Below, one piece after another: positions 34,978 through 45,140 of a stretch of 64,000 nt of DNA; the stretch's first letter is position 1; every line of letters starts with the position of its first letter. This DNA is from Rosellinia necatrix. Lineage: Eukaryota; Ascomycota; Sordariomycetes; Xylariales; Xylariaceae. The position numbers and the translations under genes are program-made. The notes under the pieces were generated by a model that had not been told where the DNA came from, ran no database searches, and worked only from the letters and a program-made list of their open reading frames with translations. The DNA is taken from positions 310,001 through 374,000 of the forward strand of contig JAGYVD010000003.1 in assembly GCA_021209875.1 (NCBI GenBank). The letters are read 5' to 3'.

Positions 34978-36244
34978 ATGCCCCCCGAGAAGCGAAACCA
35001 TTTTCTCGATATCGATGAGAGCGACGACGACGGCAGCCAAGGCTATAATTCAGATGTCGAACAGCTACGAAAAGGCGCGTCAAAGCGTCGCAAACTCAAT
35101 CAAGATGACGGTACCGACGAAGAGGAGCCCTTAAGTGCCGGTGAGGATTCGCAGGGCGATGGCGATGATAGCGACCAAGAGGACGAGCTAGTAGAAGGGC
35201 TAGCGGAGGAAGGCGAACAGTCGACAAACCCCGAAAAACCAAGCTCTACGGACTCTTCAGATCTGCTAAAGACACCGCGACAATTGATGAAGAAGAATCT
35301 GGTAGCGACTGAAAAAGAAGTCAAAAAAAGTGGCGTAATCTACATTTCTCGTATACCACCCTTCAGTACGTCGTTGTCACGCTCCCACCCTCGGCACCCC
35401 AGGCTCTTCGGGTGTCCCGTCGCACTCCCGAGCGCGCGCTGATTGCAACGCCTACAGTGAAACCCGGCACGGTACGGTCCATCTTCGAGCGATTTGGGAA
35501 GATAAATAGAGTGTATTTGAGCCCCGAAGACACACAAGTACGCGCTCGCAGACTCAAGCAGGGCCAGAACCGGAAGAAAAACTTCAACGAAGGGTGGTTA
35601 GAGTTTATACGGAAATCTGACGCCAAGACCGCGGTCGCGTTGCTCAACGGCACAACACTGGCCGCCATAGGCATGGCGAAGAAGCGGGGCTATTACCGCG
35701 ACGATATCTGGAGGTGAGGACCACGGCTCACCATATCTTCTTGTCGCGGCCAAGCTCTAACTGATCTGTTGCTAGTCTACGGTACTTGAATGGGTTCAAG
35801 TGGCGTAAGTATTCCCATCAACTTCCTTTGGACTTCCTTCGGTATCACATATTAGCGGACGATACCTGGAGAGGCAAAAATTTTACACTCGTTTGGAACA
35901 ATAGCAAACTAACGGTCCCCTTTTTGTGTTCAGATAACCTTACCGAGCAGATCGCGTCAGAGACGGCAGAGAGGCAGTCAAGAATACACGCCGAGATTGG
36001 TAAAGCAACGAGAGAAAACAAGGAGTTTGTACGGAACATACAAAAGTCGAAAGAACTCGAAGGCATACAATCTAAAGCGGCGGCAAAGAAGATAACGGAT
36101 ACCGAAGAGGCGGAACCGGCTGCTGTGACTGATTCGAAACCCGACGTAAGGAGCCTCCGCAAGTTTAAACAGGCATCCACCGGCAAGAAAGAGCCAGCGA
36201 AGGCCTCGGAATCCGCCACGAGAGTTCTTCATCAACTATTTTAA
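34978..36244 (+). CDS. ESF2: Pre-rRNA processing factor ESF2 (ABT1-like RRM protein)
   Basis: Acts in the nucleolus in 18S rRNA maturation as part of the small-subunit processome, where it binds RNA and stimulates helicase Dbp8. Four exons, 34978-35365, 35458-35713, 35776-35804 and 35934-36244, give 327 residues. The N-terminal 115 residues are highly acidic (Asp/Glu/Ser). The RRM-like core begins at GVIYISRIPPFMKPGTVRSI and contains FGKINRVYLSPED and WLEFIRKSDAKTAVALLNGT. After IWSLRYLNGFKWHNLTEQIA, splicing of a 129-nt intron restores the typical ESF2 ending LTEQIASETAERQSR, then a lysine-rich coil with ENKEFVRNIQKSKE. The tiny 29-nt exon 3 is supported by frame and family sequence. Intact housekeeping gene. 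Confidence 0.94.
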
Positions 36245-37014
36245 TGCATTTCTGGCAATGATACCCCTATTTATGACGAAAAAGGCCTTTAGATATACTG
36301 GCTGGCAGCGCATATGACAACATTATATTTCGCGTGAAATGCGAATAACTTGGACAGAGGAATTAGCTTAATAGGCAGCGCCATCGCTTATCTCTGTAAC
36401 GTTATTTTGTCGTTCACTAATCTTGAAGAAGATGCCCTCACCTGCATCGACAAAATATGGGGGACTCAGGTTTGGAGAGCTGATTAGGAACCTACGATAC
36501 TGGCAGACCCCCCACAGCGCTATCCCTGCGACCTGTCGTTCCAGCTGTAGCCCGGCAACCCTGCCGTCACCTCCTAAAGCAATAAGGCAGGCAATCGTCG
36601 GTGGTGGCATTCTAGGCCTCGCCCCGAGTAATGCACCTTCATATCGCGATAAATAGACCAATATTATATAAAGAGCCTTCAAAGGGTGGGAGATGGCTTA
36701 CTTAGTATTGTAAAAGTAGTAGAGCGGCCCATCCAATAACACTATTCACTTTATTGTTGCCATTACTCTAGGTTATCACTGACAGTACCATTGAACGCTC
36801 TCCAAGCGCACGCTTATCCACGATCCGATCAAAGAGCAGGCTATCATTGGCGTTCGCTGAAGCTGAGCTGGAGGTTTTAGCATCGGAAATAGGAATCTCT
36901 CATACCACCGTGTGGATTCTGTTACATTGTCGCACAATGCTGTGCGTTCAGCGAAGATAGAATGCGGGCAGGCCGCTACCAAGTCAAAGCGAATGAGTAA
37001 GGTCTCAGCACTAT
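36245..37014. other. Tail-to-tail intergenic region
   Basis: Between the converging ESF2 and Fig1 genes. No gene or motif seen. Confidence 0.5.
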
Positions 37015-37954
37015 CTATTCCCCTGCCAGCTCCGTGAGAATCTTTGCCGACAGATATATAGACACAGCGCCAGATGTTACGACGGCATTGATGGTAACCG
37101 CAATCCAGCCGAGGGCGACACTCGTTGGACCAACCTGGGCTTCCACCAAGTCATAGGTCAGGAGCCTCGTGAGGGTGGAAGCCCCAGCGCCGCTGATATG
37201 TTGCCAGAGAGCGGACGCCAGTCCAGCGAGCGTGGCCAAGGTGCTTATGGATATGATATACCGTAACAACAGCGGAGAAGGAAAAAGCCTGATCTCGGTC
37301 GAACTATCCTCACTCCCTCGTTCCCAACCGGGAAAACTGCTAAAAAGACATACGCAGATGAGCGTAAGCACCAGACTGATGATACTGGAGAGACCTCAGG
37401 TCAGCGTCGGCGTCATGCTATGAGGTATTGGGGTGGATCGGTGGCCTGACATCAACGCGTAAAAGAAGGTATCCGTGCGGACTTTTTCGGCAAGACGCAG
37501 CAAGTTCAAGGGGTCTCCATTTCCGTCAGACACGAGAGCCACGAGCTCTTGTACGTTGGTGCCACAAGACCAGGCACCCGACTCAAATGTGACACACAAG
37601 GCTAGATAGCCAACCCGGACCCCCCGGATGATGTTTGCGCTTGCGGAGATCTGGCCTTGCAGAGCTTGCGTGATGTTTCCGTTGACAAGCAACGGGTCCA
37701 TGGGTGCTAGAGCTGGGCCCTTCCTGTAGGAAAGCGCAAAGAGATAGACGTTTCTAAGGCCGTTAGACGATGCGCACCCCGCAAGTATGAAAGCTAGAAG
37801 ACGTTAACCAACTCATGCTGATCACCTCGCGCATATAGATGGATATAGATATCCCGTCGCACAGCCACTTACACCAGAAAAAGATGGATATTACACTGAA
37901 AATTATGAGTAGGTGATGAAACTCGGGACACGGAATGAACCTAGAGGCACACAT
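37015..37954 (-). CDS. Fig1-family membrane protein
   Basis: Fig1 proteins are four-TM, claudin-like plasma-membrane proteins needed for calcium influx and membrane fusion in mating and hyphal fusion. Three exons on the minus strand, 37954-37873, 37793-37451 and 37384-37015, give 264 residues. TM1 is followed by FILAGCASSNGLRNVYLFAL, the expected Cys-bearing start of the extracellular loop. That loop holds the claudin/Fig1 signature GYLALC...WSC in VRVGYLALCVTFESGAWSC. Further TMs are FFYALIIISLVLTLICVCLF, the LLLRYIISISTLATLAGLAS segment, and ALGWIAVTINAVVTSGAVSI. Splicing at both introns restores hydrophobic segments in frame. The N-terminal first exon (27 residues) is short but keeps the TM intact. 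No damage seen. Confidence 0.88.
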
Positions 37955-38589
37955 ATTTGAAGGCTAGAGTGGCGCGTTTGAGGTGAATGTGCACGAAATC
38001 TAGTAACGAGTCTAAGTGGCAGGGAGGAGAACAAGGTGGGATAAATCTGCCGGGGCCAATGAGATGTTGGAGAATACGACCCAAGAGATCTACACCCCTG
38101 TATGCTGATAGGTGTCTCGGTCAACCTGCTCTTAGCTAATGCAAGGTCAGCTTCTCTCGCATCCGTTCGCTCGGTTCCAGTTGGCCTTTCTTTGGCCTGG
38201 GAATCAACAGTGATGACGATGCTTTATTTGCCGATGGCTCAGGCAACGGGATCACGGGAGACCAGCCCGCGCAGCGAAGTCATGACGGCGCGGGGCGTCG
38301 AAAGCGGCACTCTTCCGGCGAGATTCTCCGGGGAAATGGATGACCCTCAAGTGCAGCCACCGGCTCAGAGTTTAACGGATAGCGACTTTCCACTGAAAAA
38401 CGCGCACGCGGGTCAATGTAAAGCATATAAACCCCCACGCAGGACGCGCTTAGGGGACGACAAACGTGATGCAAGAGACCTAGAAGTTGAGGATGCTTAG
38501 GAGCCTACCGATACGAGCCCTAAACAATCCCAACGGTATCCGTCGCACGAAGCAGCAGAGGATGCCATTTCCGGTTAATATATCAACTT
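37955..38589. other. Intergenic, with one unsupported ORF
   Basis: A plus-strand ATG frame (38102-38500, 132 codons) has no recognisable motif and may be chance. Nothing else is seen. Confidence 0.4.
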
Positions 38590-41500
38590 TTAGAAGATGG
38601 CGGAGGCCTTGAGCAGCCAACTAAAACAGGCTTTAAGCCATTATATTTAGCTACCGAATTAGACTCTCTAGATATTGTTGCACTTCTCCTACCAGCTGGT
38701 GTCCATGTTGAATCATTCAATCCTGATGCTGCGGTGTGTTCGACAGCGCTTCAACTAGCCGTTGACCGTAACCGAATGGGGGTATCCAAGCGTCTTCTAC
38801 AGCATGGAGCCGGTGTTAACCCGATAAGTCGAAGTGGTAGGACGACCCTTCAGATAGCTATTAGGAATCATACTCCTTAAATGGTCGCATTTCTTCTGCG
38901 ATATGGCCCCGATAAAGAAGTCCCGGATCGGTCGGGAGCGACGCCTGTCAAGTTAGTCCAGGGCTCGGAGCAGATCACCGCCCTGTTTCGGGAGCCCCAA
39001 CTGCTCCAAGGCCCTATGCCTGTAAATAGGAAAGCCCCTCAAAATCGCTCACGGTTCGTCATGGGTGCTCGCGCCCTAAGAGATAGCAGGGATAGAGTGA
39101 TTGCTCTGCATGGCTTCCGAGCAACTGTTGTCGACTTCTTCATTGCCGGTAATTTCGAGAGCAGACTGGAACAGTCCATGTCTGTCTACCAACTTCTCCA
39201 CGGATCTCAAAAGGTCATGGAAACTCCTCAGGGCGGTACCATAACAGGAAAAAGGAGAGATGTCAGGTGGTACCATCTAGCCGCTAATAATGTGAGTATT
39301 GCGCCGCGCTTTTTTAGGTATGAAATATGGAAAATGCTAACATGTGTTCCAGATAGAATAGGCTGAGGGAAGCGTACCTCGTTGTTAGGAATCCCGTCGA
39401 CGTCTACCAGCAAGCGACTCTGGGATCTTATTCAAAACCGGGTACTTGAGTCCCATACACTCTCCAGGGATTTCAAGGCAGCTGCTGGCTTGCCGGAAGC
39501 CGTGATAGGCATCACTTTACGACAACGACCCCTTGCGCCCATAAGCGGCCTACGAACTTTTCTTTCAATGTTGGTAATCAATGGCGATGCCCCTCCGCTG
39601 TAGCTAACAAGACATTATTAACTAGATATCTCCTAGTGGTGAGGAAGTAGGGTAAGGCCGGATTGCAGCATTTGTGCGAAGGACTCGATTAATATTTGGT
39701 TCAACGTCTTGCCGATCGGCACTCTATTTGCATTTTGAGACACAGTCTACGTTCAACGATCTGTTAGCTTCCATTAATAGGATCCTGTAAACAGGAGCAA
39801 GGAAGCTGGAGCAAAAGCCGAAGACAGACACGGTGAACATGCCCGATCAGAGCGACCCAACGCAGTTCAGCGCTATTTGATCCCCAAGTCACTAGGTAAA
39901 TCTGACGCTCTTCAAACTCGCCGTTGACTTGATCAATACTTCTATACTCATCTAAATACTGCGGAACGCGACACAGACCAAGTTGTTTACAGATACACGC
40001 GTGGTGTTATTCGTTCACAAGACCCCCATGCTTATTATGGTTGACCAGTTATGGATTTGGGTTATTGGCCAAGGTACGGCACTCCATACCAACAGAAAAG
40101 CGACACTTGGCTTATCTACTTCTGCAGACACGATCGTTAGCTGTTTGCTAGCTAACAAGCATAGATAATGTTGACATGGACGATGCATCCATCAAGCGCG
40201 CTCGACAAGATCGGGCTTATTCAACAAATTCTCAGGGAATTCGTGGTGCTCGTGTCACCCGGGACCCCCATAGATTTGCAAGAGCATTGCGGCCAAATAA
40301 GTGAACGAACCAGTAGATAAATCAGCTCTCATTTGCTCCCCCAACTGAGAGCAGTCGACCCTACAAGATAACCTAGCATGGTTGCGCGGTGAGGGGGAGC
40401 GAGATTAACAGAATGAGTATGATGGTTCCAAAATTAACCACAGGCCCCTCAATATCCAGAAAAGCATCTGCGCCGGGCTACCCGAGCTTAGATCAAATCA
40501 CCGCATGGGCTAGCGAACCTCATAGTGAACCACTACGTCAGCATCCTCGCTAACCATGATATCCCGGCTGACTACCTCTTTGACTTCTTCGAGCGATCCA
40601 TCGGTAGAGTGGTGGGTGCACACGTACGTCTCAATTTAAAGCCTCTACCATGTTCAAGTGACCTTCTGATGTGAGAACAGTCGGACCGTGTAGCCCGTTC
40701 ATTGAAGTTGTTCCAAAGAGCTACCCACGCAAACTTTCACGACGTGGAACCTCAGCTTAAGATCCAGGAGGGAGCCAAGCTCCTTGTCAAAATCGAGGAT
40801 ATACACGACGAACTGATCATTTTGAGGATGGTGCTCAAGGACCAAGACACTGTGACGACGGAACTCGACAGGTTCTTGGATCCGCCTAGATCGGATCAAA
40901 ACCAACAGGCAAAGCCCTACGCTAGACACCTGTCGGTGAAGGGGGACAGGCTATTGAGAAATCATCTGCAGAGAATTGACAACATGGAGAAAATGACGCA
41001 AAGACCGCCAAAACCATGCGTTTACCTCATCTGATAACCGCCAACTACTACAAACAGGAGTGTGTCTAGCGAAGGTCACTACTTGATCTTAAGCAGGAAC
41101 AAGCAAGCATATCCGAGGCGCTTGCTTCGGTCAGTTACGCAAGCAGAGGAAACAGCTCGGCAAGGCCGCACATTGACTCTATCTACAGTTATGACAGCCA
41201 TTTTCGTCAGTTTACCTACTAGTATCGCCCCCCCCCTTAAAAAAATAATTACTTACACCAAAGCTCCCTCTATCATTCTTGGCAGCACCCTTCGCCATCG
41301 GTATTGACGTCTTCCCCGTCGACGCCAACGGGAAGCTCAGTCCCGACTACGTACTCAAATACCTACGTAACGCCCAACGCCGCTCATCTCTGCAGGGGAA
41401 GTCGCTAATTCGCAAACAGTCGGTATATCGGCGGGACTTTCGGTTCCGTTCATACTCATCGCCTTCAACTAGGACCGATTTGCAGGTTGGATAGCGCTCG

Positions 41501-41700
41501 TCAAGCTCCAAGCGGGCGTTTCCTTGACCGTCCTCACGCTCCTGCTCTTGGCGGTACCGCTGATCGTTGTGTTTGACGTCCCCGTTGGACTCCATAGTCA
41601 GGGTCAGGGCAGCTGTCGGGACCGCCTTAGGCGGCCTCTTCGTGGTTATTGCTGTCGGCATTATTAGACTCGCGCATGTAGTTAGGAAACCCAGCTCTGC
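38590..41700 (+). pseudogene. Ankyrin-repeat / CorA-like transporter pseudogene
   Basis: Conserved blocks of a known fungal architecture (ankyrin repeats followed by a CorA-like metal-transporter region) occur in the correct order but in shifting frames with stops. Ankyrin part (38600-39000): PLYLATELDSLDIVALLLPA, STALQLAVDRNRMGVSKRLL, then an in-frame TAA at 38878. Middle: FRATVVDFFIAGNFESRLEQ and RWYHLAANN (39110-39290), then a TRRxLDQYFYTHLNTAERD region with a TGA near 39930, and PMLIMVDQLWIWVIG near 40030-40070. Later: LFDFFERSIGRVV (about 40580), LVKIEDIHDELIILRMVLKD (40785-40845), KQEQASISEALASV (about 41095), IGIDVFPVDANGKLSPDYVL and GISVPFILIAF at the membrane end (41295-41470). The gene is thoroughly decayed. 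Both ends are approximate. Confidence 0.85.
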
Positions 41701-42479
41701 TCGAACCACTGCCGGCTCATCGTCAGATGCTGCGGGTTGATCGGAGCGCGACAGAGCCGGCTCGGGATTATTCCAGAAACCCAAGCCACTATCTCGCCTA
41801 TGGCTGAGAAAGTGTCAGATACAAGCGACGACATGCAGTTAGTTGTATTCAGTGCAGCATTCATGTTGTTGTTATGTTAGAATGACACGCTCCCCCAGCC
41901 AAAATGTACTAAAGCCCCGGTCTTCCAGGTAAGCTACGGAAGCTCCGATATAGAGCCTCCATATACATAATTAATGTACCAAATAATCTCATATTCTTTA
42001 TATTGGACAGAGAGTCGTAGAGACGAATTGGAAATAAGGTTGATGTGTACGTTTTAAGAATAAACAAAATAGAAGTGTTTACTACTGTCACGTTTGGTGT
42101 TCTTTACAGAGAGAAGGCAAAATGGAGAACAGAAGAAACTGTCTGGGTAGAAATGGACGAGAAACAGCGTAGCTTGTCGGCTTTGGGTACTTCAGGCAAA
42201 CAACACGGCGGGAACCCCGACACAGCAGCAGAAGACACTACTATGGCAGGGCCACATAACGGAAGACCTAACAACAGTTGGCGAGAGCCAATCACTTTAA
42301 CTAGGATCCAGACATTCATTCCCTAAGGCCCTCATTTGAGGATTTGGAAAAGTTCTGGGGCGCCAAGAAGTCCCTTGAAGTGCACTTCAGTGCATATCAC
42401 CCAATTGGCGATCGTTTCTGGTTCGATCGTCTTAAAGAGTTCCATGGGCACCTTGGAGACCCTTCTTCATTCCTATTTC
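41701..42479. other. Intergenic or unidentified remnant
   Basis: A plus frame near 42340-42480 reads EKFWGAKKSLEVHFSAYHPI and FWFDRLKEFHGHLG, which looks protein-like, but I cannot assign it to a family. It may be a remnant of another gene adjoining the ferroportin relic. Confidence 0.35.
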
Positions 42480-43010
42480 AGGGAGAGGACCAGCACCCAA
42501 ACATGGAAGTCGCCAACCCGACGAGTACACCGTTAGATGTGGACACCACAGACCACTGGATTCGTCTCGGAGAGCACCACAGCCGATGCTGTCCAAGGCA
42601 TTTCGAGCTGCGCTCGTACCTGTCGCACTTCCTCTCAACATGGAACCCGCGCGTCTTTGAGCTCGCTGCAACCCTTTTTCCTGGCCGCCGTGTACCCTAA
42701 CACCCTGCTCTAGGTATCTGTCTACGCGCTGGTGCGCGGCGCTGCCGCCATCATTTTCTCCCGGGCCCTGCGCTTGCTGATCGACCACGGCGACCGCCTT
42801 GCCGTCGTTCGGCTGTCCATTGTCGGTCGCGGCCTCGGCCATTTCAAGCATTGAAAGCCCGCATGCGTCGCGCTGATCTGATCTGCAAGCTCCTGGGTCC
42901 GCTGGCCATTTCTTCTATCGCCATAGCTTCTACCCTTGTGGCTATATATGTCACTCTTGCCATGAGCATTTTGTCGGTTCCCATTGAGTACATATGTATT
43001 TCCAATGTAA
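42480..43010 (+). pseudogene. Ferroportin (SLC40-type iron exporter) remnant
   Basis: Ferroportins export Fe(II) across membranes. Blocks in family order: LSHFLSTWNPRVFEL (about 42615-42660), AAVYPNTLL then a TAG and VSVYALVRGAAAIIF (42684-42760), LIDHGDRLAVVRLSIVG (42775-42828), then after a deletion LKARMRRADLICKLLGPLAI (42851-42910) and SVPIEYICIS (about 42975-43005). The reading frame shifts at the T run near 42675 and returns by 42851. About 100 residues expected between LSIVG and LKARMRR are missing, as is the C-terminal part. The relic stops where the ferric-reductase remnant begins. Confidence 0.78.
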
Positions 43011-43866
43011 ATCCCTACTTACGCATTACACCGTTTTCGCACTCGTCTCAACTGACAATGATTCGTCTTCCACACATATCCTGCTCTGCCCACTTCGGTT
43101 TCGATTACGGCTACCAAGCATGGCTTTATCTCGCATTTGCATTCCGGTCTGCAGATCGGTTGGCAAGATTCGTTCGTCTCGCCTACTACAACCACTTTGG
43201 CTCCTCCAAGGTAATTGTAGAAGCCGTTCCGGGCTGTGAAATTTTCCATATCACAGTTCTTCCGCGAAAATGGGTATTTCGCCCTGGTCAACACACTTTC
43301 CTTTACACCCCTTGGATTGGGGCGGGAAAATTCTGGGAAAATCACCCCTTTAGCATCGCCAAACGGACACACGCAGAAGACGACATTATGTTGGACCATT
43401 CCTCGATCGACTTGTTGTCACGGACATCGGACACACAGAAAATAGCTTCGTCTGTAGAGACATGGCAAGCAAGCTCGGTCGGTCCGCGAAACCACAAACG
43501 CGCATCAATTCAGTTTCTGGTCCGTGGGCATGCTGGCATGACGGTTGCTCTTCGAGAGCACATTGCTGATACGGTCTTGTGTATTGTATCACTTATGCCC
43601 TAGGATTCATACAAGAATTCGTAAACGCTAATTCCCATCGGGATACACAATCAGGGAGCAGATCAAATGTGATTGGGAAGGCGAAAATCACAGCGGGCAG
43701 AATGGACGTCGCGTCCGTGATCCGAAATTCGGTCGAACTTGGGCATCAGACTACCGTTTTATCATGCGGCCCTGGTGGTATGGCGGATAAGGCAAGACGG
43801 CAGGTCATTAATTGTGTGAGAGATGGCTTCAACATAGATCTAATCGAGGGGGCATTTTGTTGGTAA
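43011..43866 (+). pseudogene. Ferric reductase (FRE) remnant, FAD/NAD half
   Basis: Ferric reductases pass electrons from NADPH via FAD and heme to reduce extracellular Fe(III). This relic keeps the region after the heme-binding TMs. GYQAWLYLAFAFRSADRLAR and the FAD-binding motif FRPGQHTFLYTPW with WENHPFSIA (about 43260-43360) are in frame. Next come FLVRGHAGMTVAL (about 43520-43560) and, after a one-base frame loss near 43585, ITYALGFIQEFVNANSHRDT (43588-43640). The NAD-site ending TVLSCGPGGMADKARRQVIN and IEGAFCW close the protein at 43866. The heme-domain N-terminus is absent and some intervening sequence is lost. It is clearly non-functional as read. Confidence 0.82.
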
Positions 43867-44655
43867 TCAGCTTGATTAGCTAGCTTGACTATTGCTACGC
43901 TACAATTCGGGCCTTTACTGCCCTAGTCTGGCGTCTATACAATGTACTTCTTCCCGCCCTCCCGTTCATAAGTGGATGCGATTGTACATGTAGAACGAGA
44001 CACTGTTTCTGATAGTAGTCGCAATGGACTTGCGACGACCGAACCTACTTGGTATGCTTGGTCCCAATCTGAAGTCTTTGTCGTATTTGATATGACCACA
44101 CACTAAATGCTTATTTCTCTACGTGCCGCTAGTCCTTACATAGTAACTAGCGATTGTTCTGCTCAATTATCCCTGTTCATGCAGCTTAGATTAACCGCCG
44201 GATGGCACAAGCCGACTCTTTCGTACCTGTAGTACATACTATATCCTTAGACAATGGGCGACCTTTTCTTCGCCGAGCCCTTTGGATGCCTAGAGCAGGT
44301 ATCGGCAACATTTATTCAACTGTTTGTAGGGGCCACCTGGACGCAGGGTATACGGCGACTATCCGGTGTTGGCACTTGGCTTGAGCATATTATGACGCGA
44401 CTTCTCGCCCCCTCCAAAGCAATAGAGTAGAGGGAAATTCATCTTAACAACACACAAGAGAAGACTCTCCCTCGCCTTGCTGATAACAACCGTAATCACG
44501 TAGACTTGATGTATCACATTGTCCGCAACAACGAAGTAAAGCGAGCACTCACGGAGACAGAGATATTCTTGAGCGTGGCTGAATTCATCAGTGCTGATCG
44601 GACATAATTCGTATGCATTCATCCTATTATGCTTAAGCGTTTGGTATACGGAATC
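43867..44655. other. Intergenic with dispersed-repeat copy B
   Basis: No gene supported. The repeat at about 44063-44235 shares its left part with copy A (13838-13924) and its right part with copy C (51190-51262). Confidence 0.5.
44063..44235 (+). repeat. Dispersed repeat family, copy B
   Basis: The left blocks match copy A. The right blocks, CTTAGATTAACCGCCGGATG followed by GCACAAGCCG, match copy C apart from transitions. It is therefore the most complete of the three copies seen. Confidence 0.75.
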
Positions 44656-45140
44656 AGAACAGCGTTGACAAAAGGGGTAGATATCAGATGGGAGAAAGTC
44701 AGGGGACTTCGATATCTAGATGCGATATTACAAGAAGCAATACGATTATTCCCATCACCACCAGCGAGTTAACAACGCATAGCTCTACCGGGCAGTGCGA
44801 CCATCGACGATTATTATATATTAGGAAGAAAGACTGTTGCCGTAGCCACCTGGGTTTCGATACGTTCTAACCTGAATTTCCACGAGCTCGAGGCTTTCCA
44901 TCCAGAGTGCTGACCGGGCGAGGGTGATAGATTTTCCAATGATCATCTCCAAGCTTCTCTACCGTTTGGCACTGGTCCTCGAACTTGTATCGCGAAGAAC
45001 CTAACATGGATAGAGATACTGCTTATAGCAGCCCATATACTGTTGAACTTTGATCTAGAGCTAGATAGAAAGACACACGCGGATGGGAACGACGTGTGGG
45101 GTCTTAACAGTAGGCTAAAGCCCATGAAGGTATTTGATTC
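44656..45140 (+). pseudogene. Cytochrome P450 C-terminal relic
   Basis: One frame retains the P450 C-terminal order: YLDAILQEAIRLFPSPPAS (K-helix ExxR, here E-A-I-R), VAVATWVSIRSNLNFHEL, FHPEC at the PERF position, then the heme-binding loop FGTGPRTCIAKNLTWIE and LLNFDLELD. In-frame stops occur shortly after PPAS (TAA near 44770) and after FHPEC (TGA). The residue after the heme Cys is changed from the usual Gly region (C-I-A). The N-terminal half is not recognisable. It is unrelated to the intact P450 at 52.4 kb in detailed sequence. Confidence 0.82.
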
